This document shows positions 12,935 to 58,924 of a DNA stretch of 64,000 bases, piece by piece (position 1 is the stretch's first letter; each line of letters starts with the position of its first letter). The stretch comes from Antennarius striatus. Taxonomy: Eukaryota; Chordata; Actinopteri; Lophiiformes; Antennariidae. The notes under the pieces are model-generated. The model searched no databases, was not told the DNA's origin, and saw only the letters and a program-made list of their open reading frames with translations. The stretch spans positions 6,222,001-6,286,000 of the forward strand of contig NC_090794.1 in the NCBI RefSeq assembly GCF_040054535.1, written 5' to 3'. Made by a program: the position numbers and the translations under genes.

Positions 12935-15239
12935 TTACAGACTTCATGAAGATTTCAATCAAGTACAGAAAAAATATGAATAATAAGAGAAATGCAGTAA
13001 AAGCAGTGAAGAAAAAAAACCCCAACACTGGACAAATGAAAAATTGATCAAAGGGAACTTAAATAAGTATATCAAACAATGTTAGAGTTTAGACTAATTC
13101 TGACAAAAAAATTGAAAGAGAGAGACTAAACAAGCTGGATCAATAAAGTGGAGCAAATAAACCATTATTTGTATCACTTTTTGTTTATCAGCATCTGAAG
13201 TTGAGGAGGTGGGACCCAAGCATGAAGAGTCTCCAACATACTTACATAAGTTGATTCAAGGGCCCTCAGTCACCTGAACGTTTGTTCATCAACCCGTGAG
13301 AGATCAGTCGGCTCCCCCCATAGTTATAATCACTGGGACCACGTGTCAAATTAGAATCAAAGGGAAATCAACACCCTGGCAAGGAGCAGAGTATTTAAAA
13401 CATATCACCTTGCAGCTTTTATGGCTCTGTCTTCCCCAGTCTTTCATCCAACATTTGTAATAATGCTTCAATGTAGTTTGTATCTGAAGACCAAAAAAAG
13501 CATTGGATTTCCTTACTTATGATACTGATGAGTAATTTACTGATAGATAAAAAATAAGACAGACACCATGCTGCTTTTTTTGCAGTAGAGCTTTGATTAT
13601 TACTGAGGAATGGACATCAGAAGAACATCGGCCTGCCTGCTGGGCTTCTAGAAACGTCAATGAGGCTGAAACTGCTGATAATTTAATCCAGAGATGAGGA
13701 GCTTTCTTTAAAGAGGTGACAACTGATTATAGCTGATGTGCCTTGGTCCCAAGATGGGAGGGGGGCCTGAGTGTCTTCATTTTAATCACTGAGGTCTTGC
13801 TCAATGTCAGACACCTGATGGTAATCAATGAGGCACAGGTGTTTTTGGTCCATGTGACATGTGAACATGTGAGTGGGGGACACGTGGCACATGCAAGCTG
13901 AGTGTGGATGGATTTCGATGCATTTTCAAGCCAAATCTCATAAATAAGTGTTTATGTTTAACACTACTAACGTCTTAAGGCTATTGCTTCTGTGTTTAAC
14001 CCTGAAATGTCTCTACATAAAACAAAAAAAAACACCTTTACCTCAGTTGGAGGTGGGTTCTGGTATTGAACTAAAAAAAAAAAAAAAAGTCTCATGAGGT
14101 AACAGAGGTTTCTAAGAAGCTCATAGAGCTGCACTTGTGGTGCCAGGATAACTAACATCTAACATTTCATATATATTAATATTATATTATATATTTATGA
14201 AATAATTATATATAGAAAATATAAAAAATATAATATAGAAAAAATATAGAAAAAAAATAACATGTCAGTCTGCACCTTTGTGATGTACTTTAAATATTGA
14301 TACACATCACCTCAACACATTAGCATCGACTAAACTTTAGTATCGGTATGTTATTTGGCATTATGTTGCCATTTTGCTTTATGTACTGTTTGGTATTTTC
14401 TAATAGAAAAGGGTGGTACCATATTTTGGGGGGAGTGACATAAAGGTCTCCATCAAATTCAATATACACGTTTACATGCATCCTATGCTCCGTGGACATG
14501 ATCAGGAGCTTGATATGGTGAAGCACAGCCTCAATCTTGAAGGAATGTGTTTCTGCTTCAGATGTGATTTTTTTCCACTCTCGAGCATCTTTATAAACAT
14601 AAAGCTGGCCTTGGTAGACTTTCTATTTGGCTTCACCCTTGAGCTGAAAATGTTACATAAGCTGGGGAAGATTTGTGGAAAGCTGACAGTATCCTGCAGC
14701 AGATGAACCAGAAATCCTTGTCCTAGAACAGAATAACAGCTTTCAGCATTTTAACATAGACAATTTCCTCTCTGTGAGCACAAACTGTAGAATAAACCCT
14801 TGAATAGTTCTTTCTCATAAGTCATGTCCTGTGTCTTTAGAGATCCATGGCATTCAGCCACAGATGAGACCTACAGACTGATGTGGACTAACATGAAGTG
14901 TATCAAAAATGTCAACGAGGAAAAGGTCCCAGCTGCATTCCCAGACACGTTTTTAAGAAGTCACAAAGTCACTGGAGACGATGTCACTTCGTCATCCTAC
15001 AACCTCTGCCTGAGGTTGATTTTTGCTGAAGTTTCAAATATGAAACCTGCTACAGAAATAATGTTTTTCCAAGATAGTTCTGTCATCCAGGCAGCAAAAA
15101 TACCCATGGGTGTTTCAGCTTATTCTCACAGTCCAGAAGCATACAGGAAAGGTGAACGGTCGAGGAGTGAAAAACGAAAGTGAGAATGGCTGTTTGTCTT
15201 TCTATGTGGCCCTGAGATGAACTAATACTGGTGGTTCCT

Positions 15240-16182
15240 AGAATTTATAAAAGTAGGACGGGGGCTAGAGCCTTTTGCTATCAAGCCCCTCTATTGTGGA
15301 ACCACCTCCCTACCTCAGTTCGGGCGGCAGACACCCTCTCACTATTTAAGACTAGACTTAAAACTTTTCTTTTTCATAAATTTTACAATTAATGGCAACT
15401 TAGGTTACTACGTTTATTTTCATATAGACCTAGACTGCTGGAGACTCAACATCCAGACTCACTGAGTTCCTCTCTCCTCCCCCTTCTCTCCAACCATCTC
15501 TGTTACTCCTCCTCTTCTCTGATCTCACTCTCCAAGTCTCCAATCACACCCTACTAACTAAACTTCTTCCCTGGAGTCTCTGTGCTCTATGTCCTCACAG
15601 GTTTTTCTCAGGTTCACCCCTCATCCACCCAACTGCTATGGACCTGCTCTTCCAATCCCACCAGTACCACCCCTAACCTAATCATCGGCTGGGGTCCGGC
15701 TTCCTTTTTCCTCTGCACCACCATACTGTTCCACCCCTCATCCACCCATCCGCTGTGGACCAGCACCTCCAAGCCCACCAGTACCACCCCTCAACTATCC
15801 ATCAGCTGGGGTCCGGCTTCCTTTCTTCCTCCGTGCCGACATACATCCACGCAGCTGTACTTGTGCCTTGACTTTAGCAACCTTAACCATATTGATACTG
15901 TCTCTATCTGGCCTATCTGTCACTCTCTCTCTGTCTCTCTCTCTCTCTGATGCTGTTCTTATCTTCCTTTGATTTCTTTTCCACCCAACCGGTCGAGGCA
16001 GATGGCGGCCCAAAAGAGTGTGGGTCCTGGCCGGAGTTTCTTCCTCATCGAGGGAGTTTTTCCCCGCCACTGTCGCTTATGCTTGCCCTGGAGGGTTCAG
16101 TTGGGTTTCTCAGTCTGTTAAAGCGCTTTGATATGTCTGCTGCCATGATTAAGTGCTATATAAATAAAACTTGATTATTTAT
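15240..16182 (+). mobile_element. LINE 3' end (L2/CR1-like), 5'-truncated relic
   Basis: The start encodes the typical C-terminal tail of non-LTR reverse transcriptases: near 15292-15380 one frame reads LWNHLPTSVRAADTLSLFK followed by a TRLKTFLF-like stretch. A long 3' UTR follows, containing ggagtttcttcctcatcgag, gggagtttttccccgccact and agcgctttgatatgtctgct, ending in the tail ctatataaataaaacttgat, which is widespread in fish. The family is assigned only by resemblance. A 117-bp internal tandem duplication (about 15615-15848) creates an apparent 122-codon open frame that is not a gene. Confidence 0.65.
15615..15848. repeat. Two-copy tandem duplication, period 117 bp
   Basis: The unit starting cacccctcatccaccc at 15615 recurs at 15732, with shared landmarks cccaccagtaccacccct and ctggggtccggcttcctt in each copy. 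The copies are diverged. It lies within the LINE 3' UTR. Confidence 0.8.
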
Positions 16183-16619
16183 CCAGGGTAAACCCCACCT
16201 CTCACCCAAAGTCAGCTGGGATAGGCTTGATGTTTAATGTAGATAACTTATAAAAATACATCCAACCATGCCCCAACCACCTCAAACAGGCTTGTTTTAA
16301 CGCTACACTGAGCCACCGCCGGGTGAATCGACATGTCACACAATATCAAAGTCTGAGCTGCAACACCCCATAGAGCAAGCTCGATTGGGCCGATCGAATG
16401 TGTATAATCTGATTTTTTGGGTCACTGCTCAAGAGCTCATGACCACAGGTGAGGAATGAAATACATATCAGATGTTCAATCAAATGCTTTGACCTTCGCC
16501 TCTGTGCTTTTTTTCCCCACAACAGTGTATGTAGTGACTATATGGTGTTGTTGAGTGACTGACAACGTTAAAGGCATGTGTGACTTTGAATTCAAATAAA
16601 TAAACACGTGAAGATCTGA

Positions 16620-19356
16620 CAGTAAATAAAGATATTTATTAATTTCTTAGAAGAATCTCAGATCATGCAAGGATACAGCTCTTGTAAACAAAATCACTTG
16701 AAAATATGTTTTAAATGTGCACAGATTTCTTCTTTCCATGGTGTTGAACTCTGGAATGTACAATTTTGTGGAAGTTTAGCAGATATTACATGATGGCTGT
16801 CACCCAAACCTCCTGGTCCCTCGTTCCCTCATTGTGACTATTTTATTACACAGCCACCAAGTTAAAAGGCTGCTGTGCTTGTTAGGCATCAACATACATG
16901 TGAGCATCACGCTCATTAAGGTCAGACGTACAGCATCGACTTGGCCGACGCAATCTGGACTCCACGATTAAACATTGTGGACGCTGGCATGTTTTTTTTT
17001 GCAAGAAGACACACATACATATGCATACACGCAACAAACACATGCAACGAAGCCTGATGAGGAATTAAAATCAAAAGTAACACTTCTTTAAGACATCTGT
17101 GTGATACGTGTGGAGATATTTAAAATAGACAAAAATAAAATAAAGAATGACAGCAACCAGTAGCTGCATTTGTGGTGCAAATTTGACGTGAGACAGTCAT
17201 CCAAGTACAGTCAAACAACAAGAATTGCTCTAGCCCTGGGGGGTGGGGGGCTGCTGTTGCAGACTATGTTTGTCCAAAGTCTGAGATAAGTTGTTCATCA
17301 GCAGAGAACCACACAGCATTCAGAGCTTAGGGCTACCTAGACTCTAATCCAACAGTGCAGTTGTTAGATGTGCACCGTTTTGTGTGCATCTGTAGCCATG
17401 AAACTTCACAGCAGCACTAAGAATTTATCTATATACTTTAAAAAAAAAAGATTTTAACCTTCGGCCATTCTGAGCAGTGGTAAAAAATATGAATAAGAGC
17501 CGGTCTTATTAGCTGCTTTGTGGGGGGTATACTTCTCGACTGGAGCCAAAAGGCAACAATAAATATCAAGCTGGGCGACAATTGTTTTGTTTGCATAGAG
17601 AAGTTACAAGTTTATTTGTAAGGTCCAAATACAGGATCCTTATCCAAAATGTGTGGATGTACAAAGTTAGAAAAACAAATTTCTCAAAAATTATACGTTG
17701 GTCAAGCAGTAAGGCTCATTTTTTATCTCATCTGTACTTGAAAATACATCAATCTGTTTCAAATCGTGCACCCATGGTTACAAACTCCCATCTATCCTCT
17801 ACATTGATATGAACCCAGGACAGGAGAATGACAAGAAGTGTGAATATTAGGAGTTTGTGAGGATGTAACTTATATTTGGCAGGAGCAGCACAGGCAGTGA
17901 TGACACTATGGCTACATCACCCCCGATGGTTGCTGCTAGTACTGCTCCATTTGGTTTCCAGAAAATGTCCACAATTAATGTAGAGGACACGATGAGCATA
18001 AATAAGACCAAATTTTTGTCCATTTTAGAATGTTAGCAAGCTAATGTTTGCTTATCACCTAACAAATAATTGAGAATGCTGATGGGAATGGAATATGTAA
18101 AGAGTGACTCAGCAGCAGCTAAAAATCTCCAATGCTCACCTTGCTGTCCAATCCTGATGGTACTCTGTATGATTGGACAGCACTCTCAGAATATTTTGGA
18201 ATAATAATGTGGGTTAGTTTCATTACTACTATTGCTTCTCTGGTTTGTGCTTCCAGTTATGCTTTTTACTTGGAATGTAAGAGGATGCACGAACCAGAAG
18301 TGCTGGGGGACTAGAGTAAAACAAGAAAGAGAATTCCGGATGACCGTGATGATGCTGCTTCTTCGACTCCAATGTGTTGAGCAACATAACTGAAAACAGA
18401 GCAGATACTCCTTTTCACATCTCGTTCTTGACATCACCTGCAGACTCTACCTCTGGAATTAGAACATTCAACTCCGCTTTGACCAAAAAAAGAAAGAAAG
18501 GGGGACCAGCATAATAGAAGCTCTCTATGTAGAATTTGACGGGTCATGTCAGTAGACTTATAAAATGTACATACAATATCATGCTGCAAAATTTCCAGAC
18601 ACCATAATGATACAGTATACAGTATATATATAGGCTCCCATTACAAACACTTAATATAATTTTGTATCTTTAACAGGCACAGTAGTGTTACCCTGGATAG
18701 GAATGCAAGAACTTATATAAAGACAATAGGAAAACGCAGGCAGAGCTCTGCAGTCATGGAGTGGATTGCTGCTGACAGTCGCTGCGCAGGAAAGGGACAT
18801 AATTTACCAAGTGGATCTAAAAATGTTGATTGACATCAAGCATTTTCTCATTTTAAAAATTAATTCTTTGTGCATCATAAAAAAAAAATAGGAGCAAGAA
18901 AATCTGGTGAGGGGAAAACTACCGCTCACACAGCTTTATACAAAGTCAGTAGTACTGAGAGCGAACCTCCTCCCTGATGGGACCAAGGAACGCCGGATTG
19001 AAGGGGAGACACGTCAATTGTCCTGCGCAGTATTTTGAAATAAGGCCTCAGGTTTTTTGTTTTGTTTTCATGTTGGCAAAATTAAAAAGAAGAATACACT
19101 GAAACATATACATCTCTAGCTTAATTACATCTACCATGAAAAAAAAACAAATATGTGCAAAATGTAAATCACATATAAAGAAGGAGACAGGTTTCTTTTT
19201 GTAGATCGCTGGAAAAACATTGTGCTGGAGGGGGATCATCTGCTCCCACACCCTCTGACAATCCCCTATCAGCCCCACCACCGCACCTCCTGCTCCCCAG
19301 TTGGTTGACAGGCCAGCAGCTGACCTTGAGACGTGATGGGTATTGGAGCATTTGCT
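16620..19356 (-). other. cd2ap: cd2ap 3' UTR (putative extent)
   Basis: This is the sequence downstream of the cd2ap stop codon on the minus strand. Minus-strand AATAAA signals occur at 17616-17611, 16847-16842 and 16640-16635, so the 3' UTR is roughly 1.7 to 2.7 kb depending on which is used. No other gene is recognisable. A 60-codon plus-strand frame at 18132-18314 lies antisense within it and is considered chance. Confidence 0.5.
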
Positions 19357-51850
<32,494 letters not shown>

Positions 51851-52250
51851 TCCTGTTCTTTGCAACTACTCGCTATCAAAAGATGGGGGTTTTTCTTGTC
51901 TAAGCAGCCCCACTGTTAGCTAAGCTAGCTGCTAGCCAGGTATGTGTGTATTATCAACCGCAAGCTGTTTCGCCTTTCCTTTCTGACGCTTTACTGCCGA
52001 GAAAGAAGCCACTTGAGTGCTATATCCATTCGTCCTTGTCGCGATAGATTCCCGAGGTCCGTCACGGTGGTGCCTGAAGATTATGATGCAGGAAGTTGAC
52101 CAGGAGTCTCCACCTTTCTCAGACTTGCCTCCGCAGGCTCGTCCTGTGCTGACTCCCTCCTGCCACCAAAATACTAAGTGGCAGGAAAATTCACGAGGTT
52201 TCAGTCAGGACAGTCCCGCGAGAGGAAAGATTAATGAGTTGTCGGGAATT
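51851..52250 (-). promoter_or_regulatory. cd2ap 5' UTR and promoter region (putative)
   Basis: CpG dinucleotides are enriched from about 51.34 to 52.38 kb compared with the AT-rich flanks. No TATA box was recognised near the start, as expected for a broadly expressed CpG promoter. The transcription start cannot be placed from sequence alone. Confidence 0.4.
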
Positions 52251-52265
52251 TTTTAAATTTTTTTT

Positions 52266-52287
52266 GGGGGGGGGGGGGGGGGGGGGG
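52266..52287. repeat. G22 homopolymer
   Basis: Twenty-two consecutive G residues about 420 bp upstream of the cd2ap start codon. G-runs of this length can form G-quadruplex structures. Confidence 0.95.
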
Positions 52288-52378
52288 TTATTGGCTCACT
52301 CGGCACGAACAGTAGCGACTGTACATTAGTGCGCGTTCCCGTGCGTGTGTCCTGCTCCTCCCGAAGACTGTGGCATTC

Positions 52379-52382
<4 letters not shown>

Positions 52383-52447
<65 letters not shown>

Positions 52448-52480
52448 CGTGCGTGCGTGTGTGTGTGTGTGTGTGTGTGT
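52383..52480. repeat. (GT)n microsatellite with GTGC interruption
   Basis: A 98-bp GT array interrupted by a short GTGC/GCGT block at about 52441-52458. It lies 530-630 bp upstream of the cd2ap start and is a strong Z-DNA-forming sequence type. Confidence 0.97.
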
Positions 52481-52782
52481 TTTAACTGCACCACTAATCA
52501 TTAAGGTTGGTGGGGAATTGTGGGTTGGGGTGGAAAACTATTTAATCCCAGTAACAAAAAAAAAATCTGAATCCTAACACAATTGAATTAATTAATTTCG
52601 TATGTATTTAATTAACCGTTGAGGTAACATTAAAATCAAAAGTTGCGGAACAAACCCAGTTTGTGAGTTTTTGTGTATTATTATCCCACAGGCTACATAG
52701 AGTGGGCCGATCTACTGCTTGGATGATTTGGGATAAAAAATTTTAAAAAATGTTTAAAACGAAGGAGAGAGTATTAACCACC

Positions 52783-52844
<62 letters not shown>
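52783..52844. repeat. (ATCA)n microsatellite
   Basis: About 15 uninterrupted copies of the tetranucleotide ATCA. Confidence 0.97.
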
Positions 52845-52845
<1 letters not shown>

Positions 52846-52884
52846 TACAATGCTGTGTAGTGTATACATTATGATACCTTAAGC

Positions 52885-53440
52885 CAAGTTAAAGTATCTG
52901 CACCCCCGACTTTTAAAGGAGCTGAGTAGTGTACTAGCAAAACTCCTGAGCATGATCTTCATGCAGTCCTTGAAAAACATGCATCCGTCCAGCTGATTGG
53001 AAACAGTGGAATACCACTGCTATATTCAAAAAAGGTGACAAACACTAAGCTGGTTGTTATCCCCTGTGAGCCTCACTAGTGTTGTCTGCAAGATCATGGA
53101 GTCTATGGCCAGAGACCACATTATAGCTTATATGCGGGCCGACAACTTTTCTCCGGAATACAATTTGGACTTGTCTCTAAGCTGTTCAACCACAATGCAG
53201 CTGCAGTGGGTACTAAATGACTGGACCTCCATACTTGACAGTGGTGGTGGTATTGATGCTATGTATTGTGATTTCGAAAATGTTTTCGTAAAAGTCCCCC
53301 ACAAGAGATTACACCATAAACTGCAGCGATATGGCATCATTGGTGAAGTGCATGGATGGATATGTTCATACCTATCAGGCAGGTCTCAAAAGTTGTTATG
53401 TCTTAAAAAGAACCCCACAGTGCAACACAGGTAGCCAATG
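52885..53440 (+). pseudogene. Non-LTR retrotransposon (LINE) reverse-transcriptase relic
   Basis: An uninterrupted stretch at 53054-53434 encodes about 126 residues of a reverse-transcriptase core: SLTSVVCKIMESMARDHI, then a degenerate RST-like box (SCSTTMQLQWVLNDWTSILD), then IDAMYCDFENVFVKVPHKRL, corresponding to the family motif DFxKAFDKVPHxRLL, then YGIIGEVHGWICSYLSGRSQ. Upstream sequence (LLKELSS...LSMIFMQSL) continues the domain in shifted frames. The lost motifs and frameshifts mark it as dead. I assign it to the Jockey/CR1-like group of LINEs only by resemblance. Confidence 0.75.
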
Positions 53441-56400
53441 ATGTGTGAACAATGGATCCTACCCATGTGGGGAAAAAAATGATTTTTTCCCCTCCATATT
53501 TTGTCAACACTTTTGCCTCTCCATTTGTGGTCTCCATCTTTGTGTGTCCACTTTAAATCTATTCTTGTCAGACATAGTTTGGTACCAAATGGCACAACAA
53601 GATCCCATCTGCTGGGTGAATCCTGCCATGTGAAGCATCCACACATTACACACACCCCAAACAACTCGACTGCCAGAGCGGAAATAAAGTGAGAAACTGG
53701 TGAAGTTATTCTTAAGTTGCACCATGCTTCTAAAGCATCAACAGTGATGTTGGTCTTAAATTGCATTGTTTCTACAGCAATTTTCTCAAAGCTTTAGTGA
53801 CTCTTCTGACCATTTTGTAATGTAATTTCTCTCAATTAGATCTGAGTCTGATTTTATACTACAAGCCCTACACAACAGATTTCTAAACCCCACATGCAAA
53901 TTATGATACCCTTTTGTAATATGAGGATATATAAAAAGCAATGGCCTTCTGGCAGTTATTCAGAAAACTGAGAATAAAGAATAAACTGTTTAAAAACAAA
54001 ACAAAACAAGGGAAGTAGTTGAGGGTAATGTCATCCTGACAGGTGTTATCAAAGCAAAAAGTCAGCAACCTTTGAAAGGGCAGTCAAAGCAAACATGTTT
54101 GATCGCATAAGCAACACGCTCTAATCAAATTCACCAGCGCATGTTTTTCAGTGACTTGCAGGAATAAGTAGCAGGTTAATTTGTGAAGGTAATCTACCAC
54201 CAACAGGTGGAGATAATATGGTACTGCAATGAAGTCATTGCACATTCCAGGTTACACTACTCAGGCAAACATGTCAAACTCAATGCAAAGCTGAATCACC
54301 AATCTATTTTATTGAGAAAAAAGCAGTTCTACTCTTTTAAAAAGGACATTTCAGGTCACAATATTGCAGGAACAATAAATGCAATGACTATTTGACATGC
54401 AATTTCGGCTGCGTCTTGAATTCCAGCCCCTTGGGTAATTGACTTTGACACCCCTGCATTAGAGTACAAATCACCACTGTAGTTTACCTGTTTCCAATAA
54501 ACCACACCAAAAAAGTCTATCTGACAAAAAACGTAGTTGTTTAATTTTGTATGTTTGTATTTGAAAAGTACACATATGTTACTGTTTCAGTCAAATAATT
54601 CAATGTTATTATTGATATTATGATTATTAATTTTAATTGATAGTATTTCATTCCCTTATTTAGCATAGACTAAAAATAAACAACATACAAGATTTTAAAA
54701 CAAAAAGAAAACATCCAGTAAAACAAGAATTTGCACAAAAGAAGAGTATGGCAATGGAAATAGTTCAGATTTGTAAGAGCTGAAATTTTCTTATATTTTC
54801 TTGCTGTTCCATTTTCTGTGTAGCAATAAGCCATATACAAATATTCTGTTATACAGTATAACTCTTGGCCTGTTCAAGTGAATTAACAAAAATAGTCAAC
54901 TGAGGAGGTACAGTACCACCACAAAAAAAAAGGGTAAAGACAAACTTAAGAAAGACTTGTATGATCGGCTTGTTGGTTTTGAAAAAAAAAAAAGGGACAC
55001 TTTGAGACAATTATGAAGCTAAAGACTGATGTATAAAAAAAAACTCAAAACAATCCAAAAAACACATTTTACAAACACATTTTAATACATTATAATACAG
55101 TTGTAAGTTTATCTAAAAGTTTATTAGAGATGCCATCAACTTTTCTCACTCCTTGTGTGGGCATCCATAGCTGGAGGCGGCTGTTTCAATTGATAGTGAA
55201 AATCAGACACCAAAGACTTTTAATCTCTGTCTGCCCACTTGTCTTTCTTTAATAATCATTCATGGATTCTGAATAAAACATATGGTTTAAATATTTGGAT
55301 CTCAATAAGGTTGAAAGTGTGTATAATTTTGTTTTATAAATATTGCCATTCACAAGAAACATACCCGTAGAATATTTAAACTATGACTAACACCATGAAT
55401 TAATACTGATGCCTGTTCCTGACCACCATTGCATGGGTTACAAAGTTTTCGTTGCTTGATTTATGGTGTAACTACTCACTTTGTCCAGTAGAGGTCAGGC
55501 TGGTACGCTTTTGACTTTTAAACTGGAGCAACAAGTTTGTTGTTCTTAACATATTTATAAGGTTCAACAAGAATATTACTAACATAAATTGCTTGTTATT
55601 AATTGCCACTGTCAATTGTCATTGTCATTAATGCACTGTTTTATTGTAAATTCTGTTCTTTTTTTAGGTCAAAAAATACAGGGACACGGTTCAACTCAGC
55701 ATTTTATATGATTATCAATTGAAAACTTGCAAAATTCAAAATACTTCATAATTAAAACTGTGTTAGATGTGTTACATGCAAAATATATTCACCGTTTTTA
55801 AATTTGTCTTCAAGCAAGACAGGAAATCTATGCCGTCTGTCATGAACAGAATGGAATATGTCATAATTTAGATTTCATTTGGAGACCTTTAGCTAAAATC
55901 AGTTTTTTCCAGCATGGTGGTGCATTTGGTTGGAATGTATAGATGTCCCTCCCTTTAGCCTAGGCCATGCAGAACGTTTGTGTTAGTATCTAGGAGACTC
56001 AACTTGACAGATGCTGTTGAAGTCTTAAAACAGCAACATATTTCCATTGAGGGGCTTCACTTTGGTTGCCAAGGAGGGAGACAACCATTTACTTCAAGTC
56101 ACCACATATACCAAAGTCACAGCCAAACCTCAGATCCTTCCTGACTTGCTTCATGGGTGGTAGCCTTAAATTAAAATATAGCAAAAATAAATATTTCATC
56201 TTAAAATTGACAAAAAGAAAGAAAATGACCGACAATGCTTCACATAAATGAGTTCCGACAAGACATGTAGACAGATGTTTGAGGGAAGCTAAACATACTA
56301 AATATATAAGCGCACAAAAAGGACAAAATAATTGAGGAAATCATTCATCATTCACGCACTGTAGGAACAGAGAAAAGTTAAGTGTGACAAAGTATGAAGC

Positions 56401-58924
56401 ACAAAGTAGTTGTGTAAAAATACTGACCGTTAGTGAAGACTGGTACATTTAAAAATCTAAATCATCAATCTCTCTCACTTCTAACACACCAGTAGGTTTC
56501 TGTCATGTGTAGTGGTTCCAATGTGTAATGGTATGAAGTCATGTATTCACAACAGAGTTCAGTGAACCATGTGACGACAGGCGACCCTCAGTGGAGAGAA
56601 AAATAAACACTTAACACCAGAAAGTACTTTGCGTACATATTGTATATCTACGAAGACTGGTTGTTGAAACAGTTGAGTAGAATTGGGTCAAAAAAACACT
56701 AAAAGCTCCATCATTTGAAGTGTGATATCTTCCAAACAAGCTCGTTCATTTTCAGTGACAACTGCAAATTACCTTTTGAGGGAATTAGTTGAATTTAAGG
56801 CAACTGCTTTGGGGAAAACACATTACAAGTGTCAATATCATAGAGAGAGCATCTTCCTCGTTCCCTTTCCCTCTCCGAAATAAAGTTAGTATTTGTATTT
56901 GATGCTAAAGTTGGATGTTTGGGGTTGACACCACAGGGTTACAATCATAATGGAAGTCATGTACACAGACAACAAAGCAGCGAGGTGCGCCGGTAGATAG
57001 GGCACCTGGGTGATCACGTGACTGAAATTACTGCAAACCTTTAGTGTTTGCCTTCATTTGTTAGGTTACAGAAGTACATATTGCCTTGTCTCTCTTCTCG
57101 CCTTAGACAGGTTTAGAAGACCTTCCAAAAGCATTTCAACAGAGGTGATTAACATTTTTGCCTCATGGCATGCTTGTATGTAGGTTGGGCTGCTATTTGT
57201 TGAGCGTAAATGCTTCATTATGTTTTGTGAAGTTGAGCTTGAACAAACCACATTCTTTATGAAGGCATGTTTATGTTCCATGTAAGGCAGCTTCTCCATG
57301 TAGCTGCAGCCTAAGGCTATGTTGCAGGCCGTGTGGATCAGTGAACGTTTTTACCTACCAGCCAGCATGTTATCACTCTACATCCTGTTCTCCGGGATCT
57401 TACAGTAAGACCGTCGTCATGCACCTAATATCCAAGAACATTGCCTGAATATTCTTAACTTTGCAGGGATTTCCCCTCCATCCCCCGCTACCGACTGAGT
57501 CACTGACCCACTTATGATCAGGAAAAGCAAAGCAACACATTTGAGTCACTTCTGCCTCACGTGCAAGACAGATGGTGCTCGAGTCTTAGAGCGTTGTTGC
57601 TATTTGCAGCAACGTCTGAGGCTGTTGAGCCATCTTCTGTGTTTGCAGACAGTTTATCGACGGCCTCCCCAATGAGCCAACACACGGCAAGCACTGCTTC
57701 CTGATATCTTAACTGCAAGATGCTAATTGGATGGATGACAGCTTGACTGCTCTGAACAGATGACTCCACTCATGCTTCCACGTCTGCTCACTGACACGAA
57801 TAGACTGGACACACCACTAAACATGAAATTTGAGTGCCATGAAAGGAAATGTTCATCATGAGCTTTCTTTCAGCGATCACACAGTTTTTGTATAGTCATA
57901 TTTGACTAGTCCATAAATTTTGACTTTCTAGTAATGGAAAGGTTTAGTTAGCTTAGCATAATTGCACCTGTCTTAAAGTATTTGTGCTAGGCTTATTTAT
58001 CTGGAAGAACCACAACAAAAAGCAGGATATTCCCTTAATCAAGTTAGCCTAGCATCAGGCTTTTATAGTGGCTGAGTCAAAATAATTTTATGTATTGTCC
58101 CATGATATCAAAGTTGACCTTTATAAGTATTTTAGCCCTTATCATTTATTTTAAGAATAACAGATTTACTGCTTTTGTTCAAACATTATTTTCTGTGAAA
58201 AAGTCATTGGGACTGTTCTTCTTGGCATAAAATGTCAAAGAAATATAATTAGGAACTTTGAATGACAACTAGAATTTTAAAGCCAAATGGACAAATAACT
58301 CCCTCAAGAGTCATTAAGTGGATGGATGCTAATGGTTCTCTGGGTTGATGGGTGTGTTGAAAGGTAAAAGATTGCTAACATGTTAACCTTTCTAATTCTC
58401 AAAGTTGAGGAATTGGATAGATGGAATCTGTAAGCTAATCCATTAAAACAATTATCATCTAATTTCCATCATCAAAATGAGAAGTGCCTCTAATGACATC
58501 TATAACATTTAGCTCTCTGTATATGTGCTGCACATGAAAACAACACTTCCAGACATAGCAATGTCTTCCATTCCACAGAACAAATAAAGGTTTGCATGCT
58601 ATTTGTAAGCCTGGGATGTAGAGCACTGAATCCAAGGGCTGATAAATAATTCATACACTGAGGATTACTCAGCACTTTCTAAATACAGTAAAACACAAAA
58701 AGAACGTACCACGCTGATATAGGATCCTCATAGGCCTGGTTAACTAACTGACTGCTTAAACTTGGTGGTACAATATGTTCACAGTCTTGTGATGGGGTGC
58801 ACTGAAACTCAAACAGCAAAAGTCAAAAATATTTGTGTAATAAAGACAATCTTTGGATAATTCATTAGCTTTTTAGTAAATAAATAATAATAATAATAAT
58901 AAAAACCTGTCAGCCAGAAATAAA

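Larger units (their letters stand above)
6541..16620. other. Intergenic interval between opn5 and cd2ap
   Basis: About 10 kb that separates the proposed opn5 5' end from the cd2ap 3' end. Apart from the listed transposon relics, microsatellites and two palindromes I see no exon-like sequence. Open frames of 60-120 codons here (for example near 12.0 and 14.8 kb) show no recognisable domain. In human, ADGRF2 and ADGRF4 lie between CD2AP and OPN5; no adhesion-GPCR sequence was recognised here. Confidence 0.6.
52251..58924. other. Intergenic interval right of cd2ap
   Basis: Between the cd2ap promoter region and the RTE-like relic. It contains microsatellites at 52.27-52.84 kb and a LINE reverse-transcriptase relic at 52.9-53.4 kb. 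The remainder, to 58.9 kb, is AT-rich with no exon or repeat family that I can name. Confidence 0.6.

Noticed and set aside
14824..15183. 119-codon plus-strand open frame
   Set aside because: No domain, no neighbouring exon, adjacent to a LINE tail. Composition is unremarkable for chance.
15582..15950. 122-codon Pro/Ser/Thr-rich frame
   Set aside because: Produced by a 117-bp tandem duplication in the 3' UTR of a LINE relic.
18132..18314. 60-codon plus-strand frame with a membrane-helix-like stretch (YFGIIMWVSFITTIASLVCA)
   Set aside because: It lies antisense within the cd2ap 3' UTR, is short, has a stop just upstream and no convincing acceptor, and I recognise no family. Hydrophobic frames are common in AT-rich DNA.
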